DNA of 6,406 nt from Bacteroidaceae bacterium (lineage in GTDB: Bacteria; Bacteroidota; Bacteroidia; Bacteroidales; Bacteroidaceae). Under the pieces are notes generated by a model. The model did not search any database and was not told where the DNA came from. It worked only from the letters and a program-made list of their open reading frames with translations. Location of the stretch: the NCBI GenBank assembly GCA_900772575.1, contig CAAHEN010000198.1:1-6406 (forward strand), read 5' to 3'. A program made the position numbers and the translations under genes. Below, piece by piece: positions 1 through 6,406 of this stretch (positions are counted from its first letter, which is position 1; every line of letters begins with the position of its first letter).

Positions 1-2978
1 CTGGCGAGTGGGGCAGCGCCAGCAACATCTGCTCCGTCTACGGCGACCTGTTCACCGTCACCAAGCAGAGCCTCGTCATCACGGGCAGCAACGGCGCCGT
101 CACCGCCACCTTCACCGCCGAATGCGGCGCCACGGCGGCCAAGGTGGAGATGAAGGCACAGATCGAGGTGCCCAACGCCGTGCACAGCGGCACCATCAAA
201 CTGGACTATCCGCTGGACTGGTACTTCGGCTACAGGGTGGCCAAGATACCCGATGACCTCAAGGCCGCAGTGACGCGCTTCCGGGTCGCCTGGCCCAACC
301 GTCAGTACACCGCCGCCGACCTGCCAGCCGCAAGGGGAGACTTCACCGCCGCCGACCGCGAGTTGCTGCTGAGTTACCTGAGGGGCAACGGCACCGGCCT
401 CCTCTTCCTGCGCCACAGCAACGCGCTGAGCCACACCTTCCCCATCGAAGCGTCGGCAGACAAATACCTCTACCTGACCGTACTGCCCGCCGAAGGCACC
501 ATCACCGTCAAGGACAACGCCGAGAGCTATACCTATAAGATATGTCCCGACGCCATGAGCCGCACGCTCACCCTGACGCACGACGGGCCCCAGCTCTATC
601 TGGGCATGACGCAGGTGGACTATCCGGCAGAGTGGGGCGGCAGTGCGCGGACAGTTCGCGTCATGAAAGCCCAGCTCGACGACATGGCAGCGCGTGGCAC
701 GGGCATTGTCCTGCCTGTCAAGGGCTATCGCGACGCCGACGGCAATACGTCGGGCACAGGCCGCAACCACCTTCGCATCAGGACGCTGCGCCTCGTTTCG
801 ACGACTGACCCCACAGCGCAGGCTTCCGTCGGCCGGGACATCGACCAACCGGGCGGCGACGTCACGCCCGCTACCGCCACCCTGACCCTGAAGCCCGGCG
901 ACTTCCCCTATCACGAGGGCTACGAGTATGAGCTCGAACTGCGCTACATCGATGCCTCGAAGACCGGTGACGAAGTGGCCTGCGACGGCGTGACGACGTT
1001 CCGCCTGCAAGTGGTTCCCGCCTACGTCACTTGGACCGGTGGCCAGAGCACCAACTGGAACAATGACCGCAACTGGCGGCGGGCCAACAAGGACGAGCTC
1101 CACGACACCGACTACAAGGATTACGGCACCGACGAGCCCTATGCCGGCTTGCAGCAAGCGCCCGACGAGAAGGATGCCGAGGTCCCTACCGTCTTCGTCC
1201 CCATGCGGGGCACCCGCGTGGTCGTGCCCAACGGCGTCGTGTCGCCCTACCTCAACAACTACACCATCGATGCCCGCCAGGGCATCATCGCCAGTCTGTA
1301 CGGCGTAGACCTCTCGCCCGCGACGGACAATATAAACTATGCCCTCATGGTCGAGATGGCGCCCGGGGCAAGTGGCGACTACGCCTGCGAGGCCTTCTAT
1401 GCCAACACCTGCAAGGAAATCTACTTCCGCGCCGAAGCCGAGATATGTGCGCAGCACTATCTCGACTATGAGAAAGCCCGTGTGGACTTCGAGACTGCGC
1501 CCAACGCGTGGGGCCTCTGGGCCTCGCCGCTGCGGAGCGTCTATGCCGGCGACTTCTACCTGCCCGCCAACGGCCGGCAGGAGACCAAGGCCTTCGCCGA
1601 CATCACCTTCGACGCCTACAACCGCACGGCCTATCCCGTCTACCAGCGCAGTTGGAACAAGGCCGGTTCGATGGTCATCACGTCCGCCGGTGACGGTCTG
1701 CGCGACGACTATGACGCCTCCGTCAGCTATGGCGCCGTGCCCGAGGGCGACACGCTGGCCGTCATCTCACAGTGGAGCCACGCCTACAACGATGTGGCCG
1801 TGCCCTACGCCCCCGGCCATGGTTTCGCCGTCCGTGCCGGAAAGCCCGAACAGGCCTATGGCCAGCCGGCCCTCTTCCGCCTGCCGAAGGCCGACACGGA
1901 GTATGCCTACTTTGCCCACGACAACGTCACGTCCGCCGGCGGCGAGCGCCCCTCAGCGATAGACAGGAAAGGGGAGGACGGCGTGCTGGCCGTGTCGCAG
2001 TCGGGGCTCGACATCACGTCGCGCAACGGCCAGTATGAGGTCAGCGTCGATGCGGACGAGGTGCGGAAAGGCTACCTGCTGGTCGGCAACCCCTATATGG
2101 CCTCGTTGGACATGGCCGCCTTCTTCGACGCCAATCCCGGCCTCTACCGCAAGTACTGGCGCGTCGATGGCGACCAGGTGACGGCCTACGGCGCCGACGA
2201 AAAGGAAGATCTGGGCCGCGTGCGTCCGATGACAGGCTTCTTCGTCAAGCCGAAAGTGGCCGGCGCCAGCGGCGCGATGAAGGTGACGTTCACCCCGGCC
2301 ATGGCCTCGACCGCCTATTATGCCGTCACGAAAGCCCCGGCCAACCGCCTGCGGCTGACCGTCAGTGCGGGCGGGGCCACGGCCACGGCCACCGTCATCG
2401 CCACGGACAAGGCCGACAATGGCTTCGCCGAGACAGAGGACGTCGAGACCATCTTCGACACCAATCTCGAGGGGCGTCCCGCCGTCTACACCATCGCCGG
2501 ACAGGTCACCGCCAGCATCAACCGCATGGCCGACCTGAGCAATGTGCCGCTAGGCATCAGTTATAGCGGCAGCGATGCCGTCACACTGGCCGTCGACGGC
2601 GTGGGCACGCTCTCGGCGCCGCTCTACCTCTACGACGCCCGTACGGAGCGGACGACAGCCCTCACCGACGGTGCCCGCGTCACGGTGGTGCCCAACGCCG
2701 CCGGCCGCTATTTCCTCACCTCGAAGGCCGTCGGCCAGCGCGGCGTGCAGACCGCCCTGCGCTGCTACTCCCAGCAGGCGGGTGAGGTGGTGGCCGCCAC
2801 GTCGCCAGACGACCGCTTGACGGAAATCGCGGTCTACGACACCGCAGGCCGCTTGCAGCGTGTCTGGAATCCCGGCGTCGCGACGACAACGTTCGCGCTC
2901 CGCGCCGGCATCTACCTCATCACGCTCAACACCGAAGCCGTCCCCGAGGGGCGCACGTTCAAGGTGATCGTGAGGTGA
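1..2978 (+). CDS. Large modular surface/secreted protein with T9SS-like C-terminal sorting tail (5' partial)
   Basis: The reading frame is open from the left edge (first full codon at 3) to the TGA at 2976-2978, giving 991 visible residues. In-frame GTG/ATG codons near 144-150 are internal, because coding-like sequence continues upstream of them. Counting from the first visible codon, I see beta-rich sequence at about 1-340, a WTGG-x-STNWNN-x(3)-NW motif at 344, a HYLDY motif at 485, a WASPL...YAGDFY...YQRSWN block from about 506, a GNPY motif at 695, and a final domain from about 930 (AVYDTAGRL ... LRAGIYLITL ... FKVIVR). The tail matches the general pattern of type A T9SS sorting domains (YD..G + GIY), which send cargo across the outer membrane. 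The other motifs recur, from memory, in large Bacteroidales surface proteins of unknown function. No catalytic motif or lipobox is visible, and the signal peptide would lie outside the window. GC content is higher than in the next gene. The role is inferred as surface binding or structural; secretion route likely, function unknown. Confidence 0.85.
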   Translation, partial: GEWGSASNICSVYGDLFTVTKQSLVITGSNGAVTATFTAECGATAAKVEMKAQIEVPNAVHSGTIKLDYPLDWYFGYRVAKIPDDLKAAVTRFRVAWPNRQYTAADLPAARGDFTAADRELLLSYLRGNGTGLLFLRHSNALSHTFPIEASADKYLYLTVLPAEGTITVKDNAESYTYKICPDAMSRTLTLTHDGPQLYLGMTQVDYPAEWGGSARTVRVMKAQLDDMAARGTGIVLPVKGYRDADGNTSGTGRNHLRIRTLRLVSTTDPTAQASVGRDIDQPGGDVTPATATLTLKPGDFPYHEGYEYELELRYIDASKTGDEVACDGVTTFRLQVVPAYVTWTGGQSTNWNNDRNWRRANKDELHDTDYKDYGTDEPYAGLQQAPDEKDAEVPTVFVPMRGTRVVVPNGVVSPYLNNYTIDARQGIIASLYGVDLSPATDNINYALMVEMAPGASGDYACEAFYANTCKEIYFRAEAEICAQHYLDYEKARVDFETAPNAWGLWASPLRSVYAGDFYLPANGRQETKAFADITFDAYNRTAYPVYQRSWNKAGSMVITSAGDGLRDDYDASVSYGAVPEGDTLAVISQWSHAYNDVAVPYAPGHGFAVRAGKPEQAYGQPALFRLPKADTEYAYFAHDNVTSAGGERPSAIDRKGEDGVLAVSQSGLDITSRNGQYEVSVDADEVRKGYLLVGNPYMASLDMAAFFDANPGLYRKYWRVDGDQVTAYGADEKEDLGRVRPMTGFFVKPKVAGASGAMKVTFTPAMASTAYYAVTKAPANRLRLTVSAGGATATATVIATDKADNGFAETEDVETIFDTNLEGRPAVYTIAGQVTASINRMADLSNVPLGISYSGSDAVTLAVDGVGTLSAPLYLYDARTERTTALTDGARVTVVPNAAGRYFLTSKAVGQRGVQTALRCYSQQAGEVVAATSPDDRLTEIAVYDTAGRLQRVWNPGVATTTFALRAGIYLITLNTEAVPEGRTFKVIVR

Positions 2979-3062
2979 GCGCCAACTCGCCGTTGGCCCC
3001 TTGCCAGCCGGTTTGCGCTTCGGGGGGCAGGGCTGGTGACGTTGGGGCAGATCTCCCGACCG

Positions 3063-3120
3063 ATGGCCTCTCAGGGCGCACGGGCTACGGCTCGTGTTCT
3101 CTGAGAGGCCATATTTCCCC
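3063..3120 (+). terminator. Strong stem-loop with C(UACG)G tetraloop, probable terminator of the upstream gene
   Basis: Positions 3063-3085 pair with 3090-3112. The outer 12 bp are perfect (ATGGCCTCTCAG / CTGAGAGGCCAT), and the stem continues with three G-U pairs and a single C/U mismatch (3077/3098) up to a four-base loop TACG (3086-3089) closed by C-G. C(UACG)G belongs to the UNCG class of extra-stable RNA tetraloops, so the structure should form in RNA. It lies 84 nt after the stop of the upstream gene and about 110 nt before the next promoter. The right arm is followed by ATTTCCCCC, a poor U-tract. Intrinsic termination is therefore likely but not textbook; a 3'-end-protecting hairpin or an interspersed repeat are alternatives. 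Confidence 0.65.
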
Positions 3121-3220
3121 CGAGACAGTCCGTCGCACCATGTGCAGCCCCGTGCATCTGCATGGGAATCAAGGCGATTTCAGATGTAACAATTTTTTTA
3201 CGAGAATGTAGCTTCTAAAG

Positions 3221-3252
3221 TGTTGGCGGCGTGTTTCTTTTCTCTACCTTTG
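3221..3252 (+). promoter_or_regulatory. Bacteroidota-type promoter (-33 TTG / -7 TAccTTTG)
   Basis: TAccTTTG at 3245-3252 matches the Bacteroidota -7 consensus TAnnTTTG. A TGTTG lies at 3221-3225, 19 bp upstream, in the place of the -33 element (TTTG/TTG). Transcription should start a few bases after 3252, giving a leader of roughly 35 nt before the ATG at 3293. The AT-rich stretch with T7 at 3191-3200 may act like an UP element (inference). The promoter should drive the signal-peptide gene and probably the small downstream gene. Confidence 0.75.
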
Positions 3253-3292
3253 CAAGACTCAAAGAACTACTAATCTTTAAATTCATTGCGTT

Positions 3293-3371
3293 ATGAGAGA
3301 ACGAACTACTTTTAAGACTCTCTTGCTAGTCTTAGCGCTCTTCTTGACATGGGGGGGGCAAAACGGCTGCG
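3293..3371 (+). other. Signal peptide coding segment (spans the frame break)
   Basis: After correcting the G-run to seven G, residues 1-26 have a basic N-terminus (R2, R4, K8), a leucine-rich core (residues 10-18) and a short c-region. Signal peptidase I would cut between A26 and Q27 (T-A-A before Q). This fits export by Sec to the periplasm followed by T9SS secretion. The core is encoded before the G-run and the cleavage site after it, so tract length decides whether a complete signal peptide is joined to the mature protein. Confidence 0.7.
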
Positions 3372-6137
3372 CAGACCACTGTATTCCAAGAAACCTTTGC
3401 CAACTGTGATGGCAAAGGTGGAAATGACGGTAAGTGGAGTGGCATTTCGGGAAATAAGAATCTTCCCAATGATGCACTCTTGGACAATGCGGGTTGGAGC
3501 TTTGTTAGTGCCAATGCGGCCAATGGTTGTGCCAGTATCGGCACAAGTAAGGCTTTAGGCTCTGCCACTACTCCCGCTCTGACCGGACTTGAAGGCGACG
3601 CCACACTGACTTTCCGCGCCGGAGCCTGGGCCAAAGATGCTACATCAATGGTGCTCTCTATCACCGGTGGCGGTGAACTGAGCGAGACTGAAATCACATT
3701 GGTGAAAGGAGAATTTTCCGAGTACACCGTGAGCATCACGGGTGGAACGAGTGCGACTCAAATTACATTTGCAGCAAAACAGAAATCGGGTAACCGCTTC
3801 ATACTTGATGACGTGGTAATTACGTCTAGTGGCGGCACCCCCTCCAAGCCCAAAGCCCAGCTGAGCTTCGACGCTACGACTGCTACGGCTACGCTGGGTG
3901 AGGCCTTCACCGCCCCCACGCTGACGACCACACCCGAGGGCATCGCCGTGACCTACAGCAGTTCGAACGCAGATGTCGCTACAGTCGACGCCAGCACAGG
4001 TGCTGTGACGCCCGTCAAGGCCGGTACCGCCACTATCACCGCCACTTTTGCCGGCAATGACGACTACACCGAGGCTTCCGCTTCGTATGAGCTGACGGTC
4101 ATCTCCAATGAGACCGTTGATGGCCTCTATGCCGCCGGTCAGCGGTTGACTGAAACCACACAGACGTTCAAGGTCAAACTGACCGATGCCGTTATCACCT
4201 ACGTCAATGGCCAAAACGCCTATATGGAGGATGCCACTGGCGGCGTACTCATTTATTATACCAACCATGGATTTATGCCTGGGCAGAAGATCAACGGCGT
4301 TGTGACAGTGGCTGGTGAACTGTATGGCGGTTCGACCAAAGAGTTCACAGCGCTCGATGCCACTGAGGCCACTGTGACCGATGGTGCTGAAATTCCTGTC
4401 ACGGAATTGACCGTCGCCGAACTGGTTGCCAATGTCGGCCGCTATGAGAGCTGCCGTGTAAAAATCAGTAACGCTGTCGTAACTGAGGCTTTCTCCAACC
4501 GTAACGGCACCATCAGCCAGAACGGCACGGAACTGGGACTGTTTCAGAAAGACAAGGATGCCACTATCGACCTGGATGTGAACGGAACCTATGATTTCGT
4601 TGGTTATCCCGGCACTTACAAAGGCGCCGCCCAGCTCAATATATGGGCAACTACAGACGTAACACCTGTAGGCAAGCAGGTGGCAAAACTGAGCTTCGAT
4701 GCCACGACCGCTACGGCTACGCTGGGTGAGGCCTTCACCGCTCCCACGCTGACGACCACACCCGAGGGCATCGCCGTGACCTACAGTAGTTCGAACGCTG
4801 ATGTCGCTACAGTCGACGCCAGCACAGGCGTTGTGACGCCCGTCAAGGCCGGTTCCACCACTATCACCGCCACTTTTGCCGGCAATGACGACTACACCGA
4901 GGCTTCCGCTTCGTATGAGCTGACGGTAAACTCCAATGAGGCCGTTGACGGCCTTTATGCTGCCGGTCAGCGGTTGACTGAAACCACACAGACGTTCAAG
5001 GTCAAACTGACCGATGCCGTCATCACCTACGTCAATGGTAACAACGCCTATATTGAGGACGCCACTGGCGGTGCGCTCATCTATTATAAGAATCATGGTT
5101 TTGTGCCTGGACAGAAAATCAACGGCGTTGTGACGGTGACAGGTGAACTGTATGGCGGTTCGACCAAAGAGTTTACAGCGTTTGACACCACAGAGGCCAC
5201 AGTGACCGATGATGCCACAATTCCAGTTACAGAATTGACCGTAGCTGAACTGGTTGCCAATGTCGGCCGCTATGAGAGCTGCCGTGTAAAAATCAGCAAT
5301 GCGGCGGTAACAGAGGCATTTTCTAACCGCAATGCCACCATCAGCCAGAACGGCACAGAACTGGGGCTGTTTCAGAAAGACAAGAATGCTACTATCGACT
5401 TGGCTGTGAACGGAACCTATGACTTCGTTGGTTATCCGGGCACTTACAACGGCACCGCCCAGCTCAATATATGGGCAGCTACAGATGTGACACCTTCCTC
5501 CTCCACAACCATCCCCATCACCATTGCCACTGACGAGGGCTATGCCACCCTCTACACTGACAAAGCCTACACCCTGCCCGAAGGCCTGAAGGCCACGAGC
5601 GTGCAGTATGCCGGCAATGGCAGCAGCCTCAGCATGGGCTGGGAATATGAGGCCGGCGACGTGGTACCCGCACAGACAGCGCTCCTCATCCAGAGCCTCG
5701 ACGAGAAAGCCGGTGAGTACACAGCCGAAGTGGCCAGCGACGCCACCAGCGCCAAGCAGCCCAATGCTGGCAACTGCCTCTATGGCACGGCAGCCGACGA
5801 GACGCCCGCCGACGACGGACAGAGTCACTACTACAAGCTCACCTACTCCGACGTGGATGGCGTGAAGACACTCGGCTTCTACTGGGACAACGAGACCGGC
5901 GCTCCCTTCGCCAACAAGGGCGGCAAGGCCTACCTGAAGCTGCCTAAGGAAGAGACCGCAGCAGTCAAAGGCTTCACCATCGGCGGCGGTGCCGTCACCG
6001 GTATCTCCGGCGTCACGACCGACAGTCGCCAAGCCGACGCCGTCTACACCATCTCCGGTGTCCGCGTACAGGGCGACCCCGCCACACTGCCGCAAGGCAT
6101 CTACATCGTAGGTGGGAAGAAAGTACTGGTCAAGTGA
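3293..6137 (+). CDS. Secreted modular protein with duplicated Ig-like/OB-fold-like unit; signal peptide out of frame at a poly-G tract
   Basis: The start is ATG 3293, about 35 nt after the promoter, and encodes a clear signal peptide (MRERTTFK, then TLLLVLALFLTW). In that frame translation stops at TGA 3407-3409 after 38 codons. The rest of the protein continues in another frame to TGA 6135-6137. That frame is closed upstream by TGA 3345-3347 and has no ATG or GTG before 3480 (only a TTG there). Removing one G from the G8 run at 3351-3358 joins both parts into about 947 residues. Modules in the joined protein: signal peptide 1-26; jelly-roll-like module 27-185 (FQETF start, FILDDVVI end); Ig-like (BIG2-type) 190-273; OB-fold-like, DUF5689-like 274-458; second Ig-like 466-549; second OB-like 550-734; Bacteroidales C-terminal module 735-900; sorting tail ending YTISGVRV...GIYIVGGKKVLVK, similar to T9SS type A tails. 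No catalytic motif is seen. A surface binding role is inferred. The frame break may be phase variation, translational or transcriptional slippage, sequencing error, or a real mutation. Confidence 0.8.
3351..3358 (+). repeat. G8 homopolymer at the frame break (candidate phase-variation tract)
   Basis: Eight consecutive G lie in the late signal-peptide coding segment. With eight G the ATG at 3293 gives only a 38-residue peptide. With seven (or ten) G it reads through into the full modular protein (TWGG-KTAAQT junction). Homopolymeric G/C tracts in the 5' part of surface-protein genes are a known substrate for slipped-strand phase variation. They are also a classic sequencing and assembly error site, and the sequence alone cannot separate the two. 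Confidence 0.7.
3861..4667 (+). repeat. Internal repeat unit, copy 1 (Ig-like + OB-fold-like)
   Basis: This is the first copy of a 269-codon unit that recurs exactly 828 bp (276 codons) downstream. It begins LSFDATTATAT and ends NIWATTDVTP. The first part (to about 4113) reads as a BIG2-type Ig-like domain (YSSSNADVATVD, VKAGTATITATF, ASYELTV). The rest resembles the OB-fold-like domains found in Bacteroidota secreted proteins (AYMEDATGGVLIYY, PGQKINGVVTV, YDFVGYPGTY). By hand alignment the two copies differ at 22 of 269 residues, about 92% identity, with no indels. Confidence 0.9.
4689..5495 (+). repeat. Internal repeat unit, copy 2 (Ig-like + OB-fold-like)
   Basis: This second copy stays in register with copy 1 over its whole length, separated from it by a 21-bp linker (encoding VGKQVAK). 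A 70-bp stretch is identical between the copies (4030-4099 and 4858-4927). By rough hand count the Ig-like half is about 95% and the OB-like half about 90% identical in DNA. This suggests a fairly recent duplication, or partial homogenisation of the Ig-like half by gene conversion. Confidence 0.9.
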
Positions 6138-6171
6138 CAGAACATTCAGTAAACCTAACAGACTCAACATC

Positions 6172-6363
6172 ATGAAAAAGACATATATCAAACCGGTGAG
6201 CGAGGCCATCGTCCTCACCATGAGAGAAAGTGTGCTCCTGACAGCCAGCGCCAACAATGGCAAATGGCAGGGCGATCCGGGCGACGGCTACGGCGAGCAG
6301 TACAGCCACAGACGCGGCTGGAACAGCTCCGACTGGAGCGCGCAAGACGACAGCGCAGAGTAA
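6172..6363 (+). CDS. Small hypothetical protein, MKKTYIKP-type (63 aa)
   Basis: ATG 6172 to TAA 6361-6363 encodes 63 residues. It starts MKKTYIKP, has a short hydrophobic stretch (AIVLTM, then SVLLTAS at about residues 20-26), and ends in a polar tail rich in Gly, Asp, Ser, Trp and Tyr (GDPGDGYGEQYS, GWNSSDW). From memory, short proteins with the layout MKK-x-Y-x-x-P, a central Leu and an LL-x-x-S step followed by a variable polar tail are frequent in Prevotella and Bacteroides and have no known function. It lies 34 bp after the modular surface-protein gene with no promoter or terminator seen in between, so co-transcription is likely. I chose this start because an upstream in-frame GTG (6112) would overlap the previous gene in sequence already explained by it. 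There is no lipobox, no Cys and no full transmembrane helix. A processed peptide, exported small protein or secretion accessory are all possible, and none is shown. Confidence 0.7.
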   Translation: MKKTYIKPVSEAIVLTMRESVLLTASANNGKWQGDPGDGYGEQYSHRRGWNSSDWSAQDDSAE

Positions 6364-6406
6364 GCCGTATTGCACCGCAAGCAACAGGCGGGCGCACCAG
6401 GGAAGA

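Larger units (their letters stand above)
2979..3292. other. Intergenic region with hairpins, AT-rich stretch and promoter
   Basis: This 314-bp gap separates two secreted-protein genes, and I see no credible gene in it. Just after the stop there is a small perfect hairpin (GCCAAC 2981-2986 with GTTGGC 2992-2997, 5-nt loop). A second one follows (3001-3009 with 3031-3039, CCAGCC/GGCTGG core plus two G-U pairs and one A-T pair, loop of about 21 nt). A much stronger hairpin lies at 3063-3112. From about 3170 the sequence becomes AT-rich, including a T7 run in 3191-3200, and leads into the promoter at 3221-3252. The leader between the promoter and the ATG at 3293 is about 35 nt and AT-rich. It shows no clear Shine-Dalgarno sequence, as is usual in Bacteroidota. 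Confidence 0.75.

Noticed and set aside
144..146. GTG as the start of the first large protein
   Set aside because: The same frame is open and coding-like back to position 3 (for example WGSASNICSVYGDLF), with no signal peptide or promoter near 144. The gene is truncated by the window edge.
1339..1962. 207-codon alternative plus-strand frame inside the first gene
   Set aside because: It is a Pro/Ser/Thr/Arg-rich shadow frame typical of GC-rich coding sequence, with no domain or start signals.
2975..3211. 78-codon open frame overlapping the stop of the first gene
   Set aside because: It runs through the strong hairpin and intergenic sequence, starts at a GTG overlapping the previous stop, has a composition unlike a protein, and ends inside the AT-rich promoter approach.
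3480..3482. TTG as the true start of the second large protein
   Set aside because: It lies inside the jelly-roll module and would give a protein with no signal peptide despite a sorting tail. The promoter, ATG and signal peptide upstream fit much better with a one-base correction.
3861..5495. CRISPR or mobile-element interpretation of the repeats
   Set aside because: The repeats are long protein-coding modules in one frame, with no short regular repeat/spacer pattern, no terminal inverted repeats and no transposase.
3645..6263. 872-codon open frame on the minus strand, antisense to the second surface protein
   Set aside because: It mirrors the sense gene, including its duplicated repeat. 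The sense strand shows coherent secreted-protein modules, a signal peptide and a sorting tail. The antisense product has no recognisable domain, and no Bacteroidota promoter was noticed upstream of it. Long antisense frames are common opposite GC-rich repetitive genes.
6364..6406. Possible terminator after the small gene
   Set aside because: Only a 4-bp TTGC/GCAA pairing is visible and there is no U-tract before the window ends.

Overview
The window looks like a piece of a Bacteroidota chromosome, most likely Prevotellaceae or a related Bacteroidales. The evidence is a promoter of the Bacteroidota type (TTG, 19-bp spacer, TAccTTTG), weak or absent Shine-Dalgarno sequences, modular secreted proteins with C-terminal tails of the type IX secretion (T9SS) kind, and a short downstream gene starting MKKTYIKP, a style of small protein common in Prevotella. 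Base composition is clearly GC-rich. The species cannot be named from the sequence alone.

Layout, all on the + strand. (1) Positions 1-2978 hold the 3' part of a very large surface protein: 991 residues are visible and the start lies outside the window. It contains a WTGG-x-STNW module, a HYLDY / WASPL / YAGDFY / YQRSWN region, a GNPY region and a final T9SS-like sorting tail. (2) Positions 2979-3292 are a gene-free gap. It contains small hairpins just after the stop, then a very strong 50-nt hairpin capped by a C(UACG)G tetraloop that is probably a terminator, an AT-rich stretch, and a well-formed promoter at 3221-3252. (3) Positions 3293-6137 hold a second secreted modular protein of about 947 residues. 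It has a signal peptide, a jelly-roll-like N-terminal module, two tandem copies of an [Ig-like + OB-fold-like] unit, a Bacteroidales C-terminal module and a sorting tail. Its signal peptide is out of frame with the rest, and the break is at a run of eight G (3351-3358); seven or ten G would restore the frame. (4) Positions 6172-6363 hold a 63-residue small protein 34 bp downstream, probably in the same transcript. Positions 6364-6406 show nothing assignable.

Taken together this is a cell-surface or secreted protein locus: two probable T9SS cargo proteins in separate transcription units, the second with a small unknown partner. No catalytic domain is recognisable in either large protein, so binding, adhesion or a structural role is the cautious reading. 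The best lead is the poly-G tract in the signal peptide, which is either an on/off phase-variation switch or a homopolymer sequencing error. Second are the conserved small protein and the 828-bp-period internal duplication, which could expand or contract by recombination.
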